Under the pieces are notes generated by a model, which was not told where the DNA came from, searched no databases, and saw nothing but the letters and a program-made list of their open reading frames with translations. The position numbers and the translations under genes are program-made. 8,139 nt of DNA, taken from contig LKMS01000068.1 of the NCBI GenBank assembly GCA_001563965.1, positions 1-8,139 on the forward strand, read 5' to 3'. Shown here piece after piece: positions 1 through 5,287 of the stretch. Position 1 is the stretch's first letter; the number at the start of each line of letters is the position of its first letter. The stretch comes from Haloferacaceae archaeon PL-Br10_E2g29. Lineage in GTDB: Archaea > Halobacteriota > Halobacteria > Halobacteriales > Haloferacaceae.

Positions 1-86
1 TCGACCGCGAGAGCGGCACCGCCCGCCAACGCCGACTGTTCGAGTCGGGCGGCCTCGACGCGCTGTGTGCCGACCTCGTGCTGTAG
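1..86 (+). CDS. 3' end of an unidentified gene (partial)
   Basis: An open frame runs from base 3 to a TAG at 84-86 and gives 27 residues, ending in GGLDALCADLVL. The frame starts outside the window, so only the C-terminus is visible. It shows G/C-ending codons and an Arg/Asp-rich stretch followed by a hydrophobic helical end, which fits a genuine haloarchaeal C-terminus. I do not recognise the family. The next gene has its own promoter-like element and starts 76 bases after this stop, so co-transcription is possible but not required. Confidence 0.5.
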   Translation, partial: DRESGTARQRRLFESGGLDALCADLVL

Positions 87-124
87 CGATTGCCACCGAT
101 TGATCCGTCCTTCACCACCCGACA

Positions 125-137
125 GAAACCCTTTTGT
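125..137 (+). promoter_or_regulatory. Promoter (BRE/TATA-like) of the winged-helix gene
   Basis: GAAACCCTTTTG reads as a purine-rich BRE followed by a T-rich TATA-like box centred about 30 bases before the ATG at 163. This spacing suggests a leaderless or nearly leaderless transcript. It is the main reason to prefer the start at 163 over an in-frame upstream start at 67. Confidence 0.5.
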
Positions 138-162
138 TGCCGGCGAGCCGACACTAAGTACT

Positions 163-891
163 ATGAGCGAAACTCCACGTGACGACGACACGACGGATGA
201 TCAGTCAGCCGATGATGAACACACACCGACTGACGATACTGACGGAGCCGAGCCGGCCGACGCCGTCGAGGAGCCCGACAGCGAGGGCCCACGCGCCGAA
301 CTCCGCAAGACGAAAGCCCGACTCGAAGCCGAGGCCGACCGGGCGGTCTCCGAGTTCGATCAGGGCGTTGTCGACCTGCTGGCGTGGATTCTCGACACCG
401 AAACGCGCGCGCGCATCTACGTCTACCTCCGCCAGCATCCCGACAGCACGAGCGACGAAATCGCCGACGGCACGGGCCTCTACCCAAGCACCGTCCGCGA
501 AGCGCTTGCTGAACTCCACGACGAAGAAACCGTCGCGCGCGAAAAACGCGAAAGCGACGGCGCGGGCAACAACCCCTACGAGTATGAGGCAATCGCGCCG
601 AGCGATCTCGTTCGTGGCGTCGTCGGGCAGGTGCAGCGTGAACTGAACACCGTGTTCAACCTCGAAGACCGGCTTCCCCGCGAGGAGAATGCCGGGCCCG
701 TCACGATCACCATCGGTGACGACGATGGTGACGCTGACGACAGCGACTCTACCGCCGAGCGCGCTGCTGACGGCGCAGTCACCATCGAAGTCGAAGATCC
801 CGACCGCGAGAACGATGCGACCGGCAGCGACGCGGACGAGGACGTCAATAGCGACGCTGATGACGCGGATGGCGACGAGAAAACCGACTAG
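163..891 (+). CDS. Winged helix-turn-helix transcriptional regulator with acidic arms
   Basis: This 242-residue protein probably binds DNA as a transcription regulator; its target is unknown. Residues 1-42 are a disordered Asp/Thr/Glu-rich arm, 43-68 a charged, coiled-coil-like helix, and about 70-130 a winged helix-turn-helix. The recognisable HTH elements are TRARIYVYLRQHP (helix 1), STSDEIADGTGL (helix 2) and YPSTVREALAELHD (recognition helix), followed by a wing around residues 122-143. Residues 145-170 look like a helical dimerisation segment. Residues 183-242 form a second very acidic tail. The fold is of the ArsR/PadR/TrmB type; I cannot assign a subfamily. An in-frame start at 67 would add 32 Cys/Arg/Pro-rich residues unlike the rest and would place the start before the promoter element, so 163 is preferred. 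It lies 85 bases upstream of coaD, which has its own promoter. Confidence 0.85.
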   Translation: MSETPRDDDTTDDQSADDEHTPTDDTDGAEPADAVEEPDSEGPRAELRKTKARLEAEADRAVSEFDQGVVDLLAWILDTETRARIYVYLRQHPDSTSDEIADGTGLYPSTVREALAELHDEETVAREKRESDGAGNNPYEYEAIAPSDLVRGVVGQVQRELNTVFNLEDRLPREENAGPVTITIGDDDGDADDSDSTAERAADGAVTIEVEDPDRENDATGSDADEDVNSDADDADGDEKTD

Positions 892-944
892 CCACCGAAT
901 CACCCGTCTGCCACGGCTCGTCGCCCCCGTCGACGGACAAACGG

Positions 945-955
945 ACGTTTAAGGT
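945..955 (+). promoter_or_regulatory. Promoter (TATA-like) of coaD
   Basis: GTTTAAGG at 947-954, preceded by purine-rich ACGGAC, is centred about 27 bases before the coaD ATG at 977. This spacing is typical of a leaderless haloarchaeal transcript. Confidence 0.55.
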
Positions 956-976
956 TCCCCACCCCAACCGCGGAGT

Positions 977-1468
977 ATGCATGTCGCGCTGGGCGGGACG
1001 TTCGACCCCGTCCACGACGGCCACCTCGCACTGTTCGAGCGGGCGTTTTCGCTCGGCGAGGTGACCGTCGGGCTCACGACCGATTCGCTTGCACCCGCAA
1101 CCCGCCACACCGAGCGATACGTCCGGCCCTACGCGGACCGGAAGGCCGATCTGGCCGACGAACTCCAGCCGCTGGCCGACGAGTACGACCGCGGGTTCGA
1201 GATCCGACCGCTGGCCGAACCGACCGGCATCGCCGTCGAGCCGAAGTTCGACGCGCTCGTCGTCTCGCCCGAAACGGTCGACGGGGCCGAGCGAATCAAC
1301 GAACTCCGCACGGCGGCCGGCGATGACCCGCTTTCGATCGAGGTCGTCGATCACGTGCCGGCGGCCGACGGCACGCGGATCTCCTCGACGCGGATCGTCA
1401 ACGGCGAAATTGACCGCCACGGCAACCTGACGCCCGACCGATCGGGTCGCACGCAGCGCCATTCGTGA
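977..1468 (+). CDS. coaD: Phosphopantetheine adenylyltransferase (archaeal CoaD/PPAT)
   Basis: This 163-residue cytoplasmic enzyme transfers AMP from ATP to 4'-phosphopantetheine, giving dephospho-CoA, the penultimate step of coenzyme A synthesis. It belongs to the nucleotidyltransferase superfamily. The N-terminal signature GGTFDPVHDGHLALF (residues 6-20) contains the (T/H)xGH motif as HDGH at 14-17, which contacts ATP phosphates. The second superfamily motif appears as RISSTRI at 134-140. Length fits the archaeal family. The start at 977 encodes Met-His-Val directly before the first beta strand of the Rossmann-like fold, so nothing upstream is needed. The last 12 residues (TPDRSGRTQRHS) look like a flexible tail. 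It is convergent with the TFB-like gene, only 19 bases away. Assignment is by motifs and family length. Confidence 0.93.
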   Translation: MHVALGGTFDPVHDGHLALFERAFSLGEVTVGLTTDSLAPATRHTERYVRPYADRKADLADELQPLADEYDRGFEIRPLAEPTGIAVEPKFDALVVSPETVDGAERINELRTAAGDDPLSIEVVDHVPAADGTRISSTRIVNGEIDRHGNLTPDRSGRTQRHS

Positions 1469-1487
1469 GTTGTCGTCACAGAGACGC

Positions 1488-1817
1488 TCACCACGTCGGC
1501 GGCTGAAATCCGGCCGCTTCGAGCAAGGGTTTCCATCGCGACTGGACGCTGAGTCGCGAGACGCCCATGGCGTCAGCAATCTCGCGCTGTGAGCGTTCCT
1601 CACCGGCAATGAGCGCGCCCGCATAGAGGCTCGCGGCGGCGACCGCCGGTTTCGACCGCTCAGCATCGGGAATATGCGTCAAAAAGAGCTCGTTGGCGCT
1701 CGAACGCGCGTCGTCGCTCACGCCAAGTGATTCGCCCGCGGCGTCGATCCGATCGAGCCAGTCCTCGTTGTCGACGCGGTCGCGGGCGCGATACATACCG
1801 GGGAGGTGTTGCGCCAT
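1488..1817 (-). CDS. Short TFIIB-like (single cyclin fold) protein
   Basis: This protein of 109 residues (102 if it starts at the second Met) resembles one cyclin repeat of archaeal TFB. The C-terminal segment RSQREIADAMGVSRLSVQSR (75-94) closely resembles the HTH at the end of a TFB cyclin repeat, where TFB contacts the BRE. Residues 35-72 form the hydrophobic helices of the fold (SSANELFLTHIP, KPAVAAASLYAGALI). There is no N-terminal zinc ribbon and no second repeat, so it cannot act as a complete TFB in recruiting RNA polymerase. It may be a DNA-binding accessory or competitor of TFBs, which is inference. Start choice: the TATA-like CTAAATAC (minus strand, 1826-1819) is only about 5 bases before the first ATG (1817) but about 27 before the second (1796), so a leaderless start at 1796 (MYRARDRV) may be the true one. 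Confidence 0.8.
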   Translation of the reverse strand: MAQHLPGMYRARDRVDNEDWLDRIDAAGESLGVSDDARSSANELFLTHIPDAERSKPAVAAASLYAGALIAGEERSQREIADAMGVSRLSVQSRWKPLLEAAGFQPPTW

Positions 1818-1832
1818 CGTATTTAGTTCGTC
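1817..1832 (-). promoter_or_regulatory. Promoter of the TFB-like gene
   Basis: On the minus strand GACGAACTAAATAC reads as a BRE (GACGAA) plus a TATA-like box. Its distance to the ATG at 1796 (about 27 bases) matches the other genes in the window. Its distance to the ATG at 1817 does not. Confidence 0.45.
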
Positions 1833-1870
1833 GGCTCACGCGGTGGTGGCTCTGGGCAAGCCAGCCGCCA

Positions 1871-1934
1871 CGGTGACAACGCAATCGGCCTCCGGATCGA
1901 TACCGGGATCGTCATTTTCGACGGCGACAACGCA
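1871..1934. repeat. Pair of 13-base direct repeats upstream of udp
   Basis: CGGTGACAACGCA (1871-1883) and CGGCGACAACGCA (1922-1934) differ at one base and are 51 bases apart. The second copy ends 6 bases before the udp TATA-like element. They could be operator sites for a regulator, or they could reflect an in-frame repeated motif in a minus-strand ORF, since 51 is a multiple of three. Confidence 0.4.
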
Positions 1935-1935
1935 G

Positions 1936-1947
1936 TAGACCTTTTGT
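1936..1947 (+). promoter_or_regulatory. Promoter (TATA-like) of udp
   Basis: TAGACCTTTTGT has its CTTTTG core at 1941-1946, centred about 26 bases before the ATG at 1969. The position fits a leaderless transcript. Confidence 0.45.
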
Positions 1948-1968
1948 CGACGCCGACAGAGCAAAGGT

Positions 1969-2694
1969 ATGGCAAAACAGCCGCATCTGCTCGTCGAGGA
2001 AGGCGACGTTCACGACCTGGCGATCATTCCCGGCGATCCGGGTCGCGTCCAGCGAATCGCCGACCAGTGTGAAACCGTCGAACCGGTGGCCGAAAACCGC
2101 GAGTACACCCTCGTCAACGCGACCTACGAGGGGCGACCGCTGACGATCTGTTCGACCGGTATCGGCTGTCCCTCCGCGGCGATCGCCATCGAAGAACTCC
2201 ACGCCGTCGGCGTCGACACGGTCATCCGGTGTGGTACGACCGGTGCGCTGCAGGCCGACATCGAAATCGGCGACATGGTCGTTGCCACCGCGGCGGCCAA
2301 AGAAGAGGGAACGACCAAACGCTACGAGTCGGCGGTGTATCCGGCAACGCCGGACTACGCGGTCTTGAGCGGATTGGTTGATGCGGCGGAAGCCAATAAC
2401 GAAGACGTCCATGTCGGCCCCATCGTTTCGGACGACGCGTTTTACGCCGAAAGCGACGACTACGTCGCCGACTGGGAGGCCGCCGGCCTGTTGGCGATCG
2501 AGATGGAGGCCGCCGCCGTGTTCACGCTGGCGCGGCGCAAGGGAATGCGCGCCGGCGCGATCTGTACCGTCGACGGCAACCTCGTTGCGGGGACACAGAA
2601 GGGAGCCGATGGCGACGAAGAGCTGCCCGAAAAAGCCAAAAACAACGTCGAACGGGCGATTTCGATCACGTTGTCGGCGGCGGCAGAGTTGTAA
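1969..2694 (+). CDS. udp: Nucleoside phosphorylase, uridine phosphorylase type
   Basis: This 241-residue cytoplasmic enzyme belongs to the PNP/UDP phosphorylase (NP-I) family, which splits nucleosides with phosphate into a free base and ribose 1-phosphate for salvage or sugar catabolism. Visible motifs are GDPGR (22-26, phosphate loop), STGIGCPSAAIAIEEL (62-77), RCGTTGAL (87-94, phosphate-binding Arg) and IEMEAAAVF (177-185, ribose-binding Glu). Length and motif order match the hexameric or trimeric small-subunit class. The family-level call is secure. Uridine specificity is less so: around residues 158-165 (AFYAESDD) I do not find the Gln and Arg that bind uracil in E. coli Udp (FYPGQERY), so a purine or broader substrate range is possible. 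The gene is convergent with the channel gene. Its last codons and stop are repeated just downstream. Confidence 0.85.
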   Translation: MAKQPHLLVEEGDVHDLAIIPGDPGRVQRIADQCETVEPVAENREYTLVNATYEGRPLTICSTGIGCPSAAIAIEELHAVGVDTVIRCGTTGALQADIEIGDMVVATAAAKEEGTTKRYESAVYPATPDYAVLSGLVDAAEANNEDVHVGPIVSDDAFYAESDDYVADWEAAGLLAIEMEAAAVFTLARRKGMRAGAICTVDGNLVAGTQKGADGDEELPEKAKNNVERAISITLSAAAEL

Positions 2695-2721
2695 TCCGCG
2701 TTGTCGGCGGCAGAGTTGTAA
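2670..2721 (+). repeat. Direct repeat of the udp 3' end including the stop codon
   Basis: The 25-base end of udp at 2670-2694 (GTTGTCGGCGG then CGGCAGAGTTGTAA) recurs at 2700-2721 with one CGG triplet missing. Only 5 bases separate the copies. The second copy lies after the stop and is not translated in the udp frame. It looks like a short tandem duplication or slippage event that copied the stop codon. Confidence 0.7.
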
Positions 2722-2741
2722 CCGTTGCCGGCGCGACGGTT
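2720..2741. terminator. Hairpin between convergent udp and channel genes
   Basis: AACCGT (2720-2725) and ACGGTT (2736-2741) are perfect inverted repeats. Inner bases extend the stem by one G-T wobble and two G-C pairs, leaving a four-base CGGC loop. The hairpin sits in the 86-base gap between two convergent stops and is followed by the palindrome TTTCGAAA (2740-2747). It could end or stabilise either transcript. Archaeal terminators usually rely more on U-runs than hairpins, and the U-run here is short, so this is tentative. Confidence 0.35.
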
Positions 2742-2780
2742 TCGAAATCAGTTCGACCGGGAATGACTCGGTTTCGACGA

Positions 2781-3944
2781 CTACTCGATTTCCTCGCCGA
2801 GCAGCTGTTTGGAGGCGTTTTCGGCGTCGCGACCGCCGACCGCACAGTTCGCCAGCAGCCGGCCGCCGATCGTTGCCGGACTGATCACGCGGTCGGCCCC
2901 CGCCCGGCGAAGTTTGGCGACGTTTTCGCGCTGGGTCGCCGCCGCGACGATCATGATCTCGGGATTGAGCTGTCTGGCGGTTAGAATGGCGAGTGCGTCC
3001 TGGGCGTCGTTGTTCGTGGCCGTGATGACGGCGCTTGCGTTGACGATGCCGACGGTACGCAACGGGCTTTCGTCGCTGGGATCGGCGGTCAACACCGGAA
3101 TATCCCGGTCGGTGAGCCGGCGGGCATCGGCCTCGTCGGCGGTGACGACCGCAAACTCGGTCTTACTGTCGATGAGATTTTCGATGATCGGTTCGGTCAG
3201 ATCCCCGTAGCCGAGGATGATGACGTGGTCGTCGAGGGTGGTAAACTGGCTTTCTGTCATGCGTCCGAGGGCTTTCGAGAGTTGGGCTTCGATGGCGGGC
3301 GTCAGCAACACACCGAGGGCGACGGCGAACGCCGCCACGTTGAGCAGCAGCACCGAAATCGCAAACAGCTGTCCGAGTTCGGAGTTCGGGGCGGCGTGGA
3401 TGTCGCCGTAGCCGACGGTGCTGGCGGTGACGATGGTGAAATAAAACGCGTCGGTGAGCGTGTTGATTCCGGTGAACTCGTCGCGCAGGGCGAACGAGCC
3501 GAACGTGCCGTATGACAACGCGGTCACGAGGGCGATTCCCGCCGCAAGCTGGGTTGGCGACGGCGAAAACGACCGGTCGAACCGTTTTCGGTTGTAGGCG
3601 AGTGCGGGCACCGAAATAAGCGACAGAACGACCAGGGGAACCGAAAACGGCGAGACCTGCAGGAGCCCCTGAATCGCGGTGATCGGCAGCAACACGGCCG
3701 TCGCATACCAGCCGACGCGAAACTGCTGTTTCAGCGTGTAGGCGCTTGCGAGCATCGCAAATCCGGTGAGCGTCCCGGTAAAGCCGACTGCGCGACGGAT
3801 CACGTCGGGTACGAACGCGACCAACGGACTATCGACGCCGCCGGTCGTAATGTGGACGAGGCCGACGATGATCGAGAGCACGGCCACCGCGAACGTCAGG
3901 ATGATTGAGGCTCTGACGGTCACCCACTCGCGAGTCCATTCCAT
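2781..3944 (-). CDS. Potassium channel with an RCK (TrkA_N) domain
   Basis: This membrane protein of 387 residues (406 from the upstream ATG at 4001) is a potassium-selective channel with a cytosolic nucleotide-binding regulatory domain. Four hydrophobic segments (about 10-33, 50-70, 78-95, 102-117) precede a pore module: inner helix 132-150, pore loop with selectivity filter TVGYGD (176-181), and last helix 191-215. None of the first four has the regular Arg pattern of a voltage sensor. HVIILGYGDLTEPIIENL (240-257) begins an RCK/TrkA_N Rossmann fold of MthK type that ends around GADRVISPATIGGRLLA (349-365). The protein stops 22 residues later, with no TrkA_C domain. The start at 3944 (MEWTREW) is chosen because a TATA-like element lies about 28 bases upstream of it; the longer start would fall before that element. 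Haloarchaeal relatives are often labelled pchA. It is divergent from two TrkA_C-bearing genes. Confidence 0.92.
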   Translation of the reverse strand: MEWTREWVTVRASIILTFAVAVLSIIVGLVHITTGGVDSPLVAFVPDVIRRAVGFTGTLTGFAMLASAYTLKQQFRVGWYATAVLLPITAIQGLLQVSPFSVPLVVLSLISVPALAYNRKRFDRSFSPSPTQLAAGIALVTALSYGTFGSFALRDEFTGINTLTDAFYFTIVTASTVGYGDIHAAPNSELGQLFAISVLLLNVAAFAVALGVLLTPAIEAQLSKALGRMTESQFTTLDDHVIILGYGDLTEPIIENLIDSKTEFAVVTADEADARRLTDRDIPVLTADPSDESPLRTVGIVNASAVITATNNDAQDALAILTARQLNPEIMIVAAATQRENVAKLRRAGADRVISPATIGGRLLANCAVGGRDAENASKQLLGEEIE

Positions 3945-3965
3945 CGCTCCACTCTGGGTGAGCGC

Positions 3966-3979
3966 CCTACTAATAGCCG
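3966..3979 (-). promoter_or_regulatory. Promoter of the potassium channel gene
   Basis: On the minus strand CTATTAGTAG (3977-3968) forms a TATA-like box centred about 28 bases before the ATG at 3944. This supports the shorter protein start. Confidence 0.45.
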
Positions 3980-4013
3980 CTGAATCGACGCGACCGGGCA
4001 ACCCCCCGCGACA

Positions 4014-4027
4014 ACGAACACTTTAAC
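4014..4027 (+). promoter_or_regulatory. Promoter of the TrkA_C two-gene operon
   Basis: CGAACACTTTAA reads as a BRE (CGAACA) plus a TATA-like CTTTAA centred about 28 bases before the ATG at 4052. It lies in the 107-base divergent region shared with the channel promoter, so the two units could be co-regulated. Confidence 0.55.
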
Positions 4028-4051
4028 CGAGTTCCCAAGTATAGCCGACCA

Positions 4052-5287
4052 ATGACGACGCTTCCGTTCGAGATCGTCCTCGGCATCTATCTCGGCGTGC
4101 TCACCGGCATTATTCCGGCGCTCATCGCCGGCTCGCTTGGGTTTCTGTTCAAGTACTTCACGAACGTCTCGATTCCCGGGCTCGGTGTTATCGCGCTCGC
4201 GCTCGCCATTGCGGGCGTCAACGGCGGGCTCATGGCGCTCAACGACGAAAATATCCGGAGTGCCGAAAACGCGGCCGCCATTCTCACCGCGATTATTGTC
4301 GTGCTCATGCTCTCGCTGTACGCGCACTCACAGGGCGACAAACTCGCCGCGGCGGCCCCGCGTCGGCTCACGCTTCGCTCGCTGCGAAACCGGACGTTGA
4401 ACACCGACGTGATCGAGTTCGTCGGCGGCCGCAAACAGGTCAGACTCACCGTCTCTGGTGAAGTCGGCGACATCGAGGGCTACCCGTCGTTGCCGGCGGA
4501 GCTGCGCGCGGAGATCAGCGCCGGCGAGTGGCGGTTTCCGGCCGACCTCCCGCTTGGCGAACTCGAAAGTCGGTTTGCCGACCGGTTGCAGTCGGAACTC
4601 GATCTGGCCGACGTGACCGTCTCGCTCGACGCCAACGCGACCGCACGGGTTGCGGCCGCACCGCCGATGGGTCGAACATCGAAACGGGTGCCGGCGGGCA
4701 AACGCGCCGTGTCGGTGTCGGCGCTGATTCCAAGCGAAATGGCACGCGGCGAGGAAGTTCGGCTCGTTGCGGGCGAAACGACCGTGACAGGCACGCTCAT
4801 CGCGGCGAAATCCGGCGGAAAATCCGACTCACCGGCGGCCGACCCGAAACCGGCGGTGGCAACCGACGGCGGCGAAACGGCTCCCGGCGACCCGCCGAAA
4901 TCGACGCCAACGGCGACGACGACCGGTGGCGAGGGGCGAGTCACCGTCGTCGTCGACCGCGCGTCGGCGCGCACACTGCTGAACGCCTCGACCCCACAGG
5001 TCGTCGTGTTGTCGCGGGGAACGCGCCGGGAGTTCGAGTTGGTTTCGTTGTTGCGTCGCTCCGGCGTTCGCTTCCGGAAGGTCACCGTGACCGCCGGCGG
5101 GCCGCTCGATGGCCACACCATCGGCGAGGTGAGCGTTCGCGACACGTACAACGTCCTGATTCTGGCGGCCAAACACGAAACGTGGGCGGTCGCTCCGCGT
5201 GGCGACCAGCCGTTGTCGGCCGGTGACGCCCTCTACGTGATCGGGACGACCGAGTCGCTGTCGGCGTTCGAGGGGGTCGCCACATGA
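4052..5287 (+). CDS. Membrane-anchored TrkA_C domain protein (first paralogue)
   Basis: This 411-residue protein has three N-terminal membrane segments (about 6-35, 44-63, 73-92) and a long cytosolic part. Residues 105-205 form a mixed alpha/beta domain I do not recognise. Residues 211-252 are a beta-rich segment with RGEEVRLVAGETTVTGTL, followed by a Pro/Thr/Gly-rich linker (about 253-295). The C-terminal domain (about 340-407) is a TrkA_C/RCK_C fold with the markers GGPLDGHTIGEVSVRDTYNV (349-368) and LSAGDALYVIGTTESLSAF (388-406), matching the pattern of the MthK RCK_C end. There is no pore and no Rossmann RCK_N domain. RCK_C domains bind ligands (ions or cyclic dinucleotides in some families) and gate potassium channels or transporters. 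The divergent channel gene suggests it is a partner subunit, which is inference. Its stop overlaps the next start (ATGA), a sign of translational coupling. Confidence 0.8.
   Translation: MTTLPFEIVLGIYLGVLTGIIPALIAGSLGFLFKYFTNVSIPGLGVIALALAIAGVNGGLMALNDENIRSAENAAAILTAIIVVLMLSLYAHSQGDKLAAAAPRRLTLRSLRNRTLNTDVIEFVGGRKQVRLTVSGEVGDIEGYPSLPAELRAEISAGEWRFPADLPLGELESRFADRLQSELDLADVTVSLDANATARVAAAPPMGRTSKRVPAGKRAVSVSALIPSEMARGEEVRLVAGETTVTGTLIAAKSGGKSDSPAADPKPAVATDGGETAPGDPPKSTPTATTTGGEGRVTVVVDRASARTLLNASTPQVVVLSRGTRREFELVSLLRRSGVRFRKVTVTAGGPLDGHTIGEVSVRDTYNVLILAAKHETWAVAPRGDQPLSAGDALYVIGTTESLSAFEGVAT

Larger units (their letters stand above)
1836..1964 (-). other. Possible short ORF or gene remnant between the TFB-like gene and udp
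   Basis: On the minus strand an open frame of 42 codons runs from a TTG at 1964 to a TGA at 1838-1836. From about codon 9 the codons are mostly G-first with balanced third positions, as in coding DNA, giving VYCVVAVENDD and then DCVVTVAAGLPR. The motif CVV(A/T)V occurs twice, exactly 17 codons apart. There is no good start codon and no clear promoter, and the upstream part overlaps the udp promoter. It may be a degraded 3' remnant of a lost gene, a small protein, or chance. I do not recognise a family. Confidence 0.2.

Noticed and set aside
205..903. Long minus-strand ORF of 232 codons opposite the winged-helix gene
   Set aside because: GC-rich haloarchaeal genes leave long open antisense frames. 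The plus strand has a promoter, a clear HTH and typical codon use; the antisense product is a low-complexity Val/Ala/Arg/Asp string.
1465..1491. GTGAG...CTCAC inverted repeat between convergent coaD and the TFB-like gene
   Set aside because: A five-base stem with a 17-base loop is weak, has no U-run, and overlaps both stop regions; it is likely chance.
845..1666. 273-codon minus-strand ORF over coaD
   Set aside because: It overlaps the strongly supported coaD and the TFB-like gene in another frame, and its product is Arg-rich with no recognisable fold.
2378..2884. Cys/Arg-rich plus-strand frame across the udp end with repeated RRQSCN
   Set aside because: The apparent protein repeat only reflects the duplicated udp 3' end read in another frame; it has no start signal and overlaps two real genes.
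3945..4051. ATAGCCG twice in the divergent channel/TrkA_C promoter region (3973-3979 and 4041-4047)
   Set aside because: Seven bases is too short to call an operator pair. One copy overlaps a promoter and the other sits just before the start codon, but no symmetry supports a binding site.
4480..5172. 230-codon minus-strand ORF inside the first TrkA_C gene
   Set aside because: Ser/Thr/Arg/Pro-rich translation typical of an antisense frame; the plus-strand gene has TM segments and a TrkA_C domain.
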